Counted from the first letter of the stretch, positions 7,499 through 15,696 are shown. The stretch is 64,000 nt of DNA from CAVVTR01 sp963751245 (GCA_963751245.1 CAVVTR010000004.1:124001-188000); one strand, 5' to 3'. The notes: generated by a model not told the origin, from the sequence alone. Made by a program: numbers and translations.

Positions 7499-8210
7499 CG
7501 GCGCTCCACTGACGCCCGGCGGCGGCGCCGTCGCGGCGGTGAGAGTGCAGGGCGGGGTCGCAGGCGGTGCACCCCGGCAGGGTCTCCACCGCGGCGGCGT
7601 CGAGGCCGCAGGCGAGGAGCCTGCCGCGCGCCCACGCCGCGAGATCGACGGCGCTCTCCCCGGCCCGCCAGGGCGCCCCGGCGCAGTCGAGGGCCGCGAG
7701 GGCGCCGAGGACCTCGGGGCCCACGGGGTAGTGGCACGGACCCACGCCGACGCCGATGACCGCCGCCAGCCGGTCCGCCCGAACGCCCATCTCCGCGCCC
7801 AGGCGGCGGACCACGGCGCCGAGGACGTCGGCGGCGAGCCCGCGCCAGCCCGCGTGGACCATCGCGGCGGCACCCCCGCCCGCGAGGGCGACGGGCAGGC
7901 AGTCGGCGGTGCGCACCAGCATGGCCACGCCGGGTTCTGCCGTGATGAGGGCGTCGCACGCGCCCACGAGGACCGGCCCCGCGGGCAGCTCGCCCTCGGC
8001 GCCGTAGGTGTACGAGAGGCGACCGTGCACCTGCCGGGCGTAGAGCACCGGCACCATCCGCCCGGTGCGCTCGGCGATCGCCGCGCCCGCCGACGCAGCG
8101 AGCTCCTCGTCGCCGAGGCCGGCGGGCGACCGCTCCGCTCCGGCGAACAGCGCCACGGCGCCGTTCATCCTCCGCTCGACAACGCCGCCGTCACCCCAGG
8201 ATACGCCCAT
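7470..8210 (-). CDS. pgeF: PgeF/YfiH family multicopper-fold protein (peptidoglycan editing factor)
   Basis: 246-residue member of the laccase-domain (DUF152) family. In E. coli the homologue removes wrongly incorporated L-Ser from muropeptide precursors; purine nucleoside phosphorylase and polyphenol oxidase activities are reported for others. Metal/active-site residues are visible in RQVHG, ACDALIT, VRTADCLPVALA and MVHAGWRG, with the C-terminal CTACDPALHSHRRDG and GRQWSAV also typical. The N-terminal part before residue 45 is short and divergent. ATG 8210 is used; ATG 8168 is an alternative. It is divergent from ftsE and convergent with rlmN. Confidence 0.88.
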   Translation of the reverse strand: MGVSWGDGGVVERRMNGAVALFAGAERSPAGLGDEELAASAGAAIAERTGRMVPVLYARQVHGRLSYTYGAEGELPAGPVLVGACDALITAEPGVAMLVRTADCLPVALAGGGAAAMVHAGWRGLAADVLGAVVRRLGAEMGVRADRLAAVIGVGVGPCHYPVGPEVLGALAALDCAGAPWRAGESAVDLAAWARGRLLACGLDAAAVETLPGCTACDPALHSHRRDGAAAGRQWSAVMLEEDARR

Positions 8211-8218
8211 GACCCTAT

Positions 8219-8226
8219 GCTACACT
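8219..8226 (+). promoter_or_regulatory. Extended -10 box for the ftsEX transcript
   Basis: TGCTACACT (within 8218-8226) is an extended -10 element of the same type as those at 703, 27055 and 56964. It precedes GGAGG at 8235-8239 and the small frame at 8245. On the opposite strand the same bases give TAGCAT (8222-8217), which may serve pgeF, whose ATG is 6 nt further on; the two divergent promoters would then overlap. Confidence 0.45.
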
Positions 8227-8244
8227 GACGATTCGGAGGCTGGT

Positions 8245-8388
8245 GTGGTCCTGGCAGCGGCGCAGACGGCCCCGGGCCGCATCCGGCCCGCCCCGGTGAG
8301 GTGGGTCACCGCCCCCCGTCGGCAGCTGCCCCGCTCCCCAGCCTTCGGGCCGCCACGGCCCGGATCCGGGAGCACCCCTCCGGCATGA
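8245..8388 (+). CDS. Possible leader peptide coupled to ftsE
   Basis: A 47-codon frame starts with GTG at 8245, five nt after GGAGG, and ends in an ATGA overlap with the ftsE start at 8385. ftsE itself has no Shine-Dalgarno, so translation of this frame could feed ribosomes into ftsE. The peptide is rich in Pro, Arg and Ala and resembles no family, so the signal is in the arrangement and not in the product. It may be a non-conserved coupling frame or chance. Confidence 0.35.
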   Translation: MVLAAAQTAPGRIRPAPVRWVTAPRRQLPRSPAFGPPRPGSGSTPPA

Positions 8389-9056
8389 TCCTCGTCGAGG
8401 ACGTCCTTCGCAGCTACAACGGGCGCCCCGCCCTGCGCGGCATCAGCTTCGGCCTCGAGCGGGGGGGCTTCGCCTACCTGACGGGTCCCTCCGGCGCCGG
8501 GAAGAGCACGCTGCTCCGTCTCCTCTACCGGGCCGAGGTGCCCGACGAGGGCCGCATCCTGGTCGGTCGGCAGGACCTGTCGTCGATGCGCCGGCGCGAC
8601 GTCGCCGAGCTCCGCCGGCGGCTCGGAGTGGTGTTCCAGGACTTCAAGCTCCTCCGGCGCCGGACCGTCGGGGAGAACGTCGCCTTCGTGCTTTCCCTCA
8701 TGAGCCTCCCGGAGCGCGAGCAGCAGCGCCGCGTCTACCTCGCCCTCAAGCAGATGGGCCTGCAGCATCGACTGACCTCCATGCCCGACGAGCTGTCCGG
8801 CGGCGAGCAGCAGCGAGTCGCCATCGCCCGCGCTCTCGTGCTGCAGCCCGACCTCATCCTCGCCGACGAGCCCAGCGGCAACCTCGACCCCGAGCGCTCC
8901 ACCGAGCTCCTCGAGCTGTTCAAGGCCATCAACTACCAGGGGACCACCGTGCTCATCGCCACCCACGACCGCGCGCTCATCGAGGCGTATCCGGCGCGCA
9001 CGCTCCTCCTCGACCACGGCCGGCTGGTCCACGACGGCTGGGGGCTGCCCCGGTGA
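8385..9056 (+). CDS. ftsE: Cell-division ABC transporter ATPase FtsE
   Basis: Cytoplasmic ATPase that pairs with FtsX at the division site and controls periplasmic murein hydrolases. 223 residues, normal for FtsE. Walker A is GPSGAGKST at residues 34-42, the Q-loop is VFQDFKLL, the signature is LSGGEQQR, Walker B is LILADEPSGNLD, and the switch His is in IATHDRAL. Start ATG 8385 gives MILVEDVLRSY, the usual FtsE beginning; there is no Shine-Dalgarno, but the preceding small frame ends in ATGA here. The ftsX GTG overlaps its stop by GTGA. Confidence 0.93.
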   Translation: MILVEDVLRSYNGRPALRGISFGLERGGFAYLTGPSGAGKSTLLRLLYRAEVPDEGRILVGRQDLSSMRRRDVAELRRRLGVVFQDFKLLRRRTVGENVAFVLSLMSLPEREQQRRVYLALKQMGLQHRLTSMPDELSGGEQQRVAIARALVLQPDLILADEPSGNLDPERSTELLELFKAINYQGTTVLIATHDRALIEAYPARTLLLDHGRLVHDGWGLPR

Positions 9057-9886
9057 GGCGGCACACCTGGCGGGAGGTCATGCGGCAGATCCGCGAGTCG
9101 GGCGGGGCGGGAGTCGTGGCGGTGATCCTCGTGGGCCTCGCGACCACCCTCGGCGGTCTGCTCCTCGCGGCACGCCAGTGGGTGGACCGGGAGCTGCTCC
9201 CCGGCGCCGGCCCCGCGACCGTGGTCGGGGCCCTGCGCGACCCGAGCCAGGCCGCTTCGGTGGTGGAGGCGTTCCGCGCCCGCTTCCCCCGCGCGGACGT
9301 GACCACCGTCGCGCCGGCGGCGCTGAAGCAGCAGCTGGCGTCCGAGTTCCCTGAGTTCTCCTCGGTCCTGTATGGGCTCGAAGAGGGGAGCTTCCCGGCG
9401 CTGGTGGAGGGCCGGGTGCCCCCCGGCGACGAGCCCGCGGCGGCGGCCTGGCTGGGGGCCAACCCCGCCGTCAGCCTCGTCGAGAGCTCCCGGCAGTGGC
9501 AGCAGCGCCTCGAAGGCACCGTCCGCCGGGTCCTGTGGGCGGGGATGGCGCTGGCCTCGGCGCTCCTGCTCGGCTGCAGCGTTCTCGTGCTCCTGGTGGT
9601 GCGCCTGCTCGTCCTGGACCACGCCGACGAGATCGCCATCATGAGGCTCATCGGCGCCCACGAGACCGACATCCGCCTCCCGTACCTGGCCTCGGGTACC
9701 TTTCTCGGCGTCGCGGGAGGGCTCCTGGGCGCCGCCGCCCTGGCGGCGGCCCTCACCGCCGTCGGCGGGGCCGCCTCCGGCCTGCGCCCCCTCACGCCGC
9801 TCCTCGCGACGCTGCCGCTGGTCGGCGGCGCCGCCGCCGGCATCGGCGCCGTGCTGGGCCTCGCAGCCCTTCCCGGCGAGCCGTGA
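9053..9886 (+). CDS. ftsX: Cell-division permease FtsX
   Basis: Membrane partner of FtsE. The 277-residue protein has the FtsX layout: a first membrane helix (about 20-40), a periplasmic domain (about 45-160) and three C-terminal helices (about 166-190, 215-240 and 250-272). The conserved HADEIAIMRLIGA segment, typical of FtsX/MacB permeases, sits after the second helix. It transmits FtsE ATP hydrolysis to periplasmic hydrolases or their activators; the transglycosylase at 4270 and the PASTA/LysM proteins are possible but unproven partners. The GTG start at 9053 overlaps the ftsE stop. Confidence 0.9.
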   Translation: MRRHTWREVMRQIRESGGAGVVAVILVGLATTLGGLLLAARQWVDRELLPGAGPATVVGALRDPSQAASVVEAFRARFPRADVTTVAPAALKQQLASEFPEFSSVLYGLEEGSFPALVEGRVPPGDEPAAAAWLGANPAVSLVESSRQWQQRLEGTVRRVLWAGMALASALLLGCSVLVLLVVRLLVLDHADEIAIMRLIGAHETDIRLPYLASGTFLGVAGGLLGAAALAAALTAVGGAASGLRPLTPLLATLPLVGGAAAGIGAVLGLAALPGEP

Positions 9887-9902
9887 TTCCCCCCTGACGC
9901 AA

Positions 9903-9929
9903 CGAGGGCCACCCGTGGGGTGACCCTCG
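9903..9929. terminator. Bidirectional hairpin between ftsX and the TPR gene
   Basis: Arms CGAGGGCCACCC (9903-9914) and GGGTGACCCTCG (9918-9929) pair over 12 positions with one mismatch and a 3-nt loop. It lies between two convergent genes, 17 nt after ftsX and 27 nt after the minus-strand stop. There is no long T-run on either side, so it may be an intrinsic terminator of weak type or a stabilising 3' end. Confidence 0.7.
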
Positions 9930-9955
9930 CTCCGGAAGGCTGGAAGTGAAACGGC

Positions 9956-11107
9956 TCAGGGCTGCGACGGCGGCGGCGTCGGCTGCGTGCCCCCGGTCAC
10001 GTTCTTGTACTGCTTCTCGAGCGCCTTGATCTTGGCGATGCGCGCGGCCTCGGCCTCGGCCTTCTCGTTGTTCTCGAGCTTCTTCTGCTTGTCCTTCATC
10101 TCCGCCACCTTGGTCGCGTTGCCCGCCTCCTGGTACGCCTGCGCGGCGTCCACGTACTTGCGCTGGAGGTCGAGAACGTAGCCCAGCGAGGTGTAGATCT
10201 GCCGCCGCAGGTTGGCGTCGGGCCTCTTGGTCAGCGCCGTCCTGAGGTCCTTCTCGGCGTCGGGCGCCTTCTTCTGCCCGATGGCGATCTGCCCGCGGTA
10301 GTAGCTGATCAGCGCCGTGTCCATTCCGGTCCGCTGCAGGTAGGTCGCGGCACGCGCGTAGTCCCCGGCGCCGAGGAGCGCCTCGGAGGCCATCAGGGAT
10401 GTGTCGGGGTTGGCCTTCGCGTCGGCCAGGCGGGTGGCCACGGTGACGACCTGGACGTACAGGTTGTGCCGCTGCGCGGACCCCGCGAGCTGCGCCGCGG
10501 TGATCCCGGCCGCGACGGCGCTGCGCCCGTAGGCCAGCTTGTCGGGCTTGGCGTCCCAGGCCTTGCGGTAGGCGTCGAACGCGTCCTCCTGCTTGCCGCT
10601 GTTGGAGTAGACAGTTCCCAGGGTGGCCCAGGCGTCGGCGAACTTGGGGTCCGCCTGCGTGGCCTGCCTGGCCAGGTCGACCGCGCTGCTGTTGTTGCCC
10701 ATGGCATAGGCGGCCTGCGCCTTCGCCGTGAGCACCGCCGCCTTCTGCGTCCCCTTGAGCCCGTCCGTCTTCACGGCGTCGAGCACCCGGGACGCGTCCT
10801 CCGCCCGGTTCTTGTCCAGGAGGACACTGGCGTACGCCATGGCGAACTGGGCGTTGGCGGGGTCGAGCCGGTTGGCGTTCTGGAAGGACGCCATCGCCGC
10901 GTTGCTGTCCCCCAGACGCTGCTGGGTCAAGCCCAGCATGTAGTGGGCGCCGGCGTAGTCGGGGGTGCTGGCCGCAGCGGCCTGGAACTCCTTCAGGGCG
11001 GTCTTGTAGTCATGCTTCTGGAAAGCCGCCACGCCGGCCTTCCAGTCGGCGGAGGCCACCGTCGCGCTCAGCGCTAGGAGGGTCACAAGGATCAAACCAC
11101 GACGCAT
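9956..11107 (-). CDS. Exported TPR-repeat protein
   Basis: 383 residues with a signal peptide (MRRGLILVTLLALSATVASA) and tandem tetratricopeptide repeats through about residue 350 (for example FQKHDYKTALKEFQAAA, AMASFQNANRLDPANAQF, DLARQATQADPKFADAWATLG). The C-terminus is a charged coiled coil (EKAEAEAARIAKIKALEKQY) ending in a Pro-rich tail. It is probably a periplasmic or lipid-free protein-interaction scaffold. It is the last gene of the exbB-exbD-exbD-tonB-DUF4388 cluster, which hints at a role with that TonB system. A purine-rich Shine-Dalgarno (GGGGAGAG) precedes the ATG at 11107. Confidence 0.82.
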   Translation of the reverse strand: MRRGLILVTLLALSATVASADWKAGVAAFQKHDYKTALKEFQAAAASTPDYAGAHYMLGLTQQRLGDSNAAMASFQNANRLDPANAQFAMAYASVLLDKNRAEDASRVLDAVKTDGLKGTQKAAVLTAKAQAAYAMGNNSSAVDLARQATQADPKFADAWATLGTVYSNSGKQEDAFDAYRKAWDAKPDKLAYGRSAVAAGITAAQLAGSAQRHNLYVQVVTVATRLADAKANPDTSLMASEALLGAGDYARAATYLQRTGMDTALISYYRGQIAIGQKKAPDAEKDLRTALTKRPDANLRRQIYTSLGYVLDLQRKYVDAAQAYQEAGNATKVAEMKDKQKKLENNEKAEAEAARIAKIKALEKQYKNVTGGTQPTPPPSQP

Positions 11108-11149
11108 TCGCTCTCTCCCCAGGGGAATACACCCCCTCTTTTCAGCAGA

Positions 11150-11968
11150 CTACGACTGCACCAACGGCGTGACGCGACGCAGGAATTCCCCGGCCTCCTC
11201 ACCCCCCTGGAGCAGACTGATGACGCGGGCGAGGGCGTCCACCATGCCCTCGACGGCTGCCATCCCCTTGCCGTTCTCGATCTCCGTCCGTGCCAGGCGG
11301 TACTGCTTCTCCACCGACTTCGCTCCTCCGACGCCCACGAGGGCCTCGGCGATCTGCCTCACGTTCTCGGTCAGGGCCAGCAGCGTCGTCGTGGAAGGTC
11401 CGGCGGGGCTGCCCTGCTGGGGGCTCTCGCTGCTGGTCCGCAGGGCGATGAGCCCCGACGCGACCAGACCGTAGAGCACCTTGCAGACTTCGAAGGCCGA
11501 CAGCGAGAGGGCCGTCTCCATCTCGGCGATGGACCGGCCGCCGTCGATCTTGGTCACCACCACCCACTCCTGGGGCGAGAGGGTGACCTGATCGTTACCG
11601 CCGTCTTGCGGCAGGAAATACGGGATGAGGTCGAGGGAAGGAATCTTGCGTTGCAGGACGCGCCACTCGTCGAGCCTCCGCGCCGCCTCCATCATCAGAC
11701 TGGCGTTGGGCTTGCTGACCGTGACCTGCCCGGCCTCCACGCTGGGCGTGAAGATGAACTGCCCCTGCTGCCAGATCGCCATCTCGTACACGGCGTTCTC
11801 GCCCCTGAGGGTTCCCACCACCGCGTCGGTGATCTGCCCGTCCTTCAGATAGATCTTGCCCTCGGCCCCCTGGCCGGACAGGGTGAATACCCCTGTCTTG
11901 CCCGACACGCTGACGAGCTGAATCACGTCGGGGAGGGCAATGTCGGCCAGGGAGCCTTGCAGCGCCAT
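11150..11968 (-). CDS. DUF4388 (PATAN-type) domain protein
   Basis: 272 residues. The first 100 residues form a DUF4388/PATAN domain (ALQGSLADIALPDVIQLVS, GVFTLSG, GKIYLKDGQITDAVVG, AVYEMAIWQQGQFIFTP), found in Myxococcota, Acidobacteria and cyanobacteria next to signalling or motility modules. The middle (about 118-180) has a winged-helix-like repeat (SLDLIPYFLP, LSPQEWVVVTKIDGG, VCKVLYGLVASGLIAL), and the tail is helical. The role is probably cytoplasmic protein-protein signalling; no enzymatic motif is seen. It follows tonB by 17 nt. The ATG lacks a Shine-Dalgarno and a TAAACT hexamer ends 6 nt upstream, so a leaderless start is possible. Confidence 0.8.
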   Translation of the reverse strand: MALQGSLADIALPDVIQLVSVSGKTGVFTLSGQGAEGKIYLKDGQITDAVVGTLRGENAVYEMAIWQQGQFIFTPSVEAGQVTVSKPNASLMMEAARRLDEWRVLQRKIPSLDLIPYFLPQDGGNDQVTLSPQEWVVVTKIDGGRSIAEMETALSLSAFEVCKVLYGLVASGLIALRTSSESPQQGSPAGPSTTTLLALTENVRQIAEALVGVGGAKSVEKQYRLARTEIENGKGMAAVEGMVDALARVISLLQGGEEAGEFLRRVTPLVQS

Positions 11969-11985
11969 ACTGAGAGTTTAACCCG

Positions 11986-12708
11986 TTACTGCAGTCTGAA
12001 CGTCACCGTGACGGTCATGAGGACCTCGACGGGCTTCCCGTTGAGGGTGGACGGCTCGTACTTCCACTGCTTCACCGCCTCCACCGCGGCCTCGGTCAAG
12101 CCCATGGGCAGTCCGCGGAGCACCTTCACGTTCTCCACGTTGCCCTGCTTGTCGATGGTGGCCTCCAGGATCACGATGCCCTCGATGCGCGCCTTGCGGG
12201 CGATCTCGGGGTACGTCGGCGGGATCTTCCGGAGGGTCTTCGGCTCCTTGATCTGGCCTCCGACGCGGATCGGACCCTCGGGCTCCGGCTCCGGCGGGGC
12301 CTCGGGCACTCCGAAGATGGCCTCGTCGGGAGCCACCTGAGGCGCCTCCTCCTGCGTGTCCAGGTTGCGCACCGGCTCCGGCTCGTCGGGGGTCGGGTCG
12401 GGGATCGGGACCTTGACCGTGCGCGGCTTGAGGACCTCGACCTTCTTCTGGACCTCCGGCGGCTTGAACTTCGGCTGCTGGACGACGAAGATCTTGCGCT
12501 GCTTCTTCTGCCCGGCCTCGAGCTTCCCGGCCATCGACGGGAAGTTGACCATGAACAGCACCACGTGGAAGACCGCGGCGGCGATGAAGGCGTAGCGAAG
12601 GATCTTCCGGTCCTGGTTGTACTCCTCGGCGAGGGTCGACAGCTCGGCCAGATAGGAATCCTGGACCTGCGGTGTTTCAACCTTGCTCTTGGGGGCCTTG
12701 TCACTCAT
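11986..12708 (-). CDS. tonB: Energy transducer TonB
   Basis: 240-residue TonB protein: a cytoplasmic N-terminus, one membrane helix at about residue 38-58 (YAFIAAAVFHVVLFMVNF), a Pro/Glu/Val-rich periplasmic linker and a C-terminal TonB domain (about 160-240) with PPTYPEIARKARIEGIVILE, the GNVENVKVLRGLP turn and AVKQWKYEPSTLNGKPV. It passes the proton-motive force from ExbB/ExbD to outer-membrane receptors. The gene is 18 nt downstream of an exbD gene and has GGGAGG before its ATG. A second TonB-type domain occurs in the kinase at 15795-18827. Confidence 0.92.
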   Translation of the reverse strand: MSDKAPKSKVETPQVQDSYLAELSTLAEEYNQDRKILRYAFIAAAVFHVVLFMVNFPSMAGKLEAGQKKQRKIFVVQQPKFKPPEVQKKVEVLKPRTVKVPIPDPTPDEPEPVRNLDTQEEAPQVAPDEAIFGVPEAPPEPEPEGPIRVGGQIKEPKTLRKIPPTYPEIARKARIEGIVILEATIDKQGNVENVKVLRGLPMGLTEAAVEAVKQWKYEPSTLNGKPVEVLMTVTVTFRLQ

Positions 12709-12726
12709 CTCGTGCCTCCCTCGCCC

Positions 12727-13206
12727 TTACTGCGGTGCCAGAACACCAAGCGCACCCCACACCTGTTCGATCTCCCGCTGCGTCGGCAGCGAGATGTTGA
12801 GGTCCTTGCCCAGATCGAGCTGTGTCTTGACCTGTCGCAGCTCGTCGAAGGCCGACATCATCGCCCAGTAAGGCGCCTGGGGATCGGGGTGCAGGATGAC
12901 GGGCTTGGAGATCACGGGCGGGTTGGAGCCCGGATCGATCTTGGTCTTCAGGTAGTCGGGAAATTGCTCCAGCGTCATCGACTTGTTGTCGACGATGTAG
13001 GAACCGTCCGCCTTCACCTGCACGAAGATCGAGTCCTCGGCCTGCACCTGACTGCGGCTCGTGTCCTCCTTGGGGACCGCGAAATCAAGCCCCTTGGTGG
13101 CGGAGAACGCCGCAGTCACCATGAAGTAGATGATCAGGAGAAACGTCACGTCGGCCATCGAGCCCGTGAAGATCTCGGACGACGCCGTCTTCTTCGTCAT
13201 TCTCAT
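12727..13206 (-). CDS. exbD: Biopolymer transport protein ExbD/TolR (second copy)
   Basis: 159 residues with an N-terminal membrane helix (MADVTFLLIIYFMVTAAF) that contains the conserved Asp of the ExbD proton pathway, then a periplasmic domain. It forms the stator with ExbB and energises TonB or Tol systems. It differs clearly from the neighbouring ExbD (13216-13653), so the pair probably forms a heteromeric complex. The ATG at 13206 sits 9 nt after the stop of the first exbD gene. TolR function is possible in principle. Confidence 0.88.
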   Translation of the reverse strand: MRMTKKTASSEIFTGSMADVTFLLIIYFMVTAAFSATKGLDFAVPKEDTSRSQVQAEDSIFVQVKADGSYIVDNKSMTLEQFPDYLKTKIDPGSNPPVISKPVILHPDPQAPYWAMMSAFDELRQVKTQLDLGKDLNISLPTQREIEQVWGALGVLAPQ

Positions 13207-13215
13207 ACGCCCCCC

Positions 13216-13653
13216 CTATCCCTTGTCCTGCAGCGTCTTCTGATCGGACAGGAGGTAGATCACGTGGACCTTCGCCTGCTTGAGGGCATCGATGATCTTG
13301 TCGATCACCTGGTACCTCGTATCCCGGTCCGCCTTGATCACGAAGGAGTGCTGCGGGTCCTTGATGACCACGTCGGCGGCGAAGCTCTGGACCTCCTCCA
13401 CGCTGGGGACGGGAACGGAGGTCTCCTTCCCGGCCGACACGCGGATCACGCCGTTGTTGTCGACGGACACGTAGGCAGCCTCGCGGGGAACCTCCTCGCG
13501 GATCGCCGTACGGGGGAGGGCTACCCGAGCCTTGTCGACCTCGATGTTGTAGGTGACGATGAAGAAGATGATGAGCAGAAAGACGATATCTGCCATCGAG
13601 GCCGTTGGGATGTAGGCGTCGGGCCGCTTCCCGACTCGCCGGAACTTGAGCAT
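13216..13653 (-). CDS. exbD: Biopolymer transport protein ExbD/TolR (first copy)
   Basis: 145 residues with basic N-terminus, a membrane helix containing the proton-conducting Asp (SMADIVFLLIIFFIVTYNI), and a periplasmic domain with the ExbD-type RYQVIDKIIDALKQAKVHVIYLLSDQ end. It is expected to assemble with the upstream exbB product and the second ExbD. The ATG at 13653 lies one base after the exbB stop codon, so translation is coupled. Confidence 0.9.
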   Translation of the reverse strand: MLKFRRVGKRPDAYIPTASMADIVFLLIIFFIVTYNIEVDKARVALPRTAIREEVPREAAYVSVDNNGVIRVSAGKETSVPVPSVEEVQSFAADVVIKDPQHSFVIKADRDTRYQVIDKIIDALKQAKVHVIYLLSDQKTLQDKG

Positions 13654-13654
13654 C

Positions 13655-14308
13655 TTACGCCTCCGCGCCGCCTCCGTGCCCGTAACGCTCGCTATCCATT
13701 TCTACGAACGTCTCCATCAGCATGTTGGAGGCCGTCTCGATGTCGCGCATGAACTTGTTGATCCGGCTCATGAAGTAGTTGTAGCCGAGCTGCGCGGGGA
13801 TCGCGATGAACAGACCGGTGGCCGTCGTGATGAGGGCCTCGGAGATGCCGGCCGCAACGGCGCCGGGGTTGGACAGGCCAACCTGGGCGAGCGTGGCGAA
13901 GGACTTGATCATGCCGGTCACCGTGCCGAGGAAGCCGAGCATCGGGGACACGTTGGCGGAGCTGGACAGCACCATCAGTCCGCGCTCCAGGCGGCCGGAC
14001 TCGAAGATCGCCGCGCTCTCGATGTTCTTCTCGATGTCTTCCTTGGGGTGCCCGTAGCGAAGCAGCGCCGCCTTGACCACCGAGGCCACCGGTCCCTTGT
14101 ACTCCTCGCACACCTTGATGGCGGCGCGGACGTCGCGGTTGACCAGGAGGGCTTTGCGGACCTTCGACAGGAACTCGTTGACGTTGATCTTGGCCTTGCG
14201 CAACGCCCACCAGCGCTCGATGATGAACACAGCGGTGGCGAAAGAGAAGGCGAGCAGCGGCCACATCATGATTCCACCTTGCTGGAAATACGTTACCAGG
14301 TCTCCCAC
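13655..14308 (-). CDS. exbB: MotA/TolQ/ExbB proton channel protein
   Basis: 217-residue inner-membrane protein. The first helix is MWPLLAFSFATAVFIIERWW, followed by the cytoplasmic helical region, and the two C-terminal helices include SPMLGFLGTVTGMIKSF and LITTATGLFIAIPAQLGYN, which are the diagnostic ExbB/TolQ motifs. It forms the pentameric proton channel that drives ExbD and TonB. It is the first gene of the TonB cluster. GTG 14308 is chosen because TAAGGAGG ends 7 nt upstream; a strong promoter lies near 14408-14437. Confidence 0.93.
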   Translation of the reverse strand: MGDLVTYFQQGGIMMWPLLAFSFATAVFIIERWWALRKAKINVNEFLSKVRKALLVNRDVRAAIKVCEEYKGPVASVVKAALLRYGHPKEDIEKNIESAAIFESGRLERGLMVLSSSANVSPMLGFLGTVTGMIKSFATLAQVGLSNPGAVAAGISEALITTATGLFIAIPAQLGYNYFMSRINKFMRDIETASNMLMETFVEMDSERYGHGGGAEA

Positions 14309-14407
14309 TGACGTTCCCTCCTTACAGGAATGGCGACTCGAGGCTCTCCGCGCCTCTACCTCTTATCTGTCTCGCAGTCAGTTGGTTAGACTGGACCGCG
14401 AGCAAGG

Positions 14408-14437
14408 ATACTAACACAGGCATTTCTCAAGCGTCAA
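14408..14437 (-). promoter_or_regulatory. Strong sigma-70-type promoter for exbB operon
   Basis: On the minus strand: TTGACG (14437-14432), an 18-nt spacer ending in TG-T, and TAGTAT (14413-14408), i.e. a -35 box plus an extended -10. The -35 box overlaps the 3' end of ruvC. The leader would be about 90 nt and ends in TAAGGAGG. Confidence 0.65.
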
Positions 14438-14897
14438 GGCGAATCTGGCGCAAGTGGCACAGCGCCAGCGCCAGCGCGTCGGCGGCATCCGCAGGGGGGG
14501 TCGCCGTGAGAGAGAGTGTGTGCCGCACGACGAACGCGACCTGCCGCTTCTCCGCCCTGCCGTTGCCCACGATGGCCGCCTTCACGAAGGCGGGCTCGTA
14601 CTCCACGACCTGCGCCGCGCCCTCGCCGAGGACGGCCAGGAGGGCGCCCCGCGCCTCCGCCAGCGCCAACGCCGCCGCGGGGAAGCGTGCTGTGAAGGGG
14701 GTCTCCACCGCCACCACCTCCGGCCGGTGCTCATCGAGGACCTTGCGCAGCGCGGCGGCCAGGTGGGCCAGCCGGAGCGCCCTGGTGGCGCCCCGGGGCG
14801 GCCGCAGGCAACCGTAGGCGACGACCTCGGCGCGCCGGGGCGAACCGCTCACCACTCCCCACCCCGCGACCACCGAGCCGGGGTCCAGCCCCATCAC
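14427..14897 (-). CDS. ruvC: Holliday junction resolvase RuvC
   Basis: Homodimeric endonuclease that resolves Holliday junctions, working with RuvAB (not in this window). The four acidic catalytic residues are visible: Asp in MGLDPGSVVAGWG, Glu in VVAVETPF, and two Asp in PADAADALALALCH. At 156 residues it is close to normal length. GTG 14897 is taken as start because it places RuvC's usual N-terminus directly at the first strand, 13 nt after the yebC stop; ATG 14894 is equally possible. The reading frame extends upstream into yebC but that part is not RuvC-like. Confidence 0.9.
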   Translation of the reverse strand: MMGLDPGSVVAGWGVVSGSPRRAEVVAYGCLRPPRGATRALRLAHLAAALRKVLDEHRPEVVAVETPFTARFPAAALALAEARGALLAVLGEGAAQVVEYEPAFVKAAIVGNGRAEKRQVAFVVRHTLSLTATPPADAADALALALCHLRQIRLDA

Positions 14898-14910
14898 GCG
14901 GATGAGCCTG

Positions 14911-15657
14911 TCAGCTGGCCTCGAGGAGCTGCTCGTCAATATCGAAGTTGGCCCACACGTTCTGCACGTCGTCGTGGTCCTCGAAGGCATCCATGAGCCG
15001 GATCATCTGGTCCGCCTTCTTGTCCTCAAGGCGGACCTGGGTGGAGGGCACCATGTCGAGCTTCGCCTCCTCCACCGGGATGTCCCTCTCCTCCAGGATC
15101 GCCTTCACCTTGTGGAGGTCCTCGGGAGCGGTGTAGATCTCGAAGAGCTCCTCGTCCTCGGCGATGAAGTCCTCGGCGCCGGCCTCGAGGGCGGCCTCCA
15201 TCACGGAGTCCTCGTCGGCCCCGGAGCGCGGGACCATCAGGTAGCCCTGCTTCTTGAAGAGGAACGAGACGCACCCTGACTCGCCGAGGTTGCCGCCGAA
15301 CTTCGAGAACAGGTGGCGAACCTCGGCGGTGGTGCGGTTGCGATTGTCGGTGAGGACCTGGAGCATCACCGCCACCCCGCCCGGTCCGTACCCCTCGTAC
15401 AGGATCTCCTCGTAGGCCACTCCCGGCAGCTCGCCGGTGCCCCGCTGGATCGCCTTCGTGATGTTGTCGGCCGGCATGTTGCCGTTGCGGGCGGCCAGCA
15501 CCGCGGCGCGCAACCGCGGATTGCCGTCCGGGTCGCCCCCTCCTTCACGCGCGGCCGTGGTGATCTCACGGATGATCTTCGTGAAGAGCTGGCCCCGCTT
15601 GGCGTCCGCCTTGCCTTTCTTGTGCTTGATGGTGCTCCACTTGTTGTGGCCCGACAT
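14911..15657 (-). CDS. YebC/PmpR/TACO1 family regulator
   Basis: 248-residue member of the YebC family. The N-terminus MSGHNKWSTIKHKKGKADAK is the family signature, with later IQRGTGE, YEGYGPGGVAVMLQVLTDNRNRT, FSKFGGNLGESGCVSFLF and the three-domain length. Members act as transcriptional regulators (PmpR) or as ribosome-associated factors that ease translation of proline-rich stretches (TACO1, YebC2), which would be useful in this Pro-rich proteome. The ATG at 15657 gives the conserved start. ruvC follows 13 nt downstream, a common gene order. Confidence 0.93.
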   Translation of the reverse strand: MSGHNKWSTIKHKKGKADAKRGQLFTKIIREITTAAREGGGDPDGNPRLRAAVLAARNGNMPADNITKAIQRGTGELPGVAYEEILYEGYGPGGVAVMLQVLTDNRNRTTAEVRHLFSKFGGNLGESGCVSFLFKKQGYLMVPRSGADEDSVMEAALEAGAEDFIAEDEELFEIYTAPEDLHKVKAILEERDIPVEEAKLDMVPSTQVRLEDKKADQMIRLMDAFEDHDDVQNVWANFDIDEQLLEAS

Positions 15658-15696
15658 AGACACCCCCGTCAGGAGGACTCCCCTCCTGATGCGCTC

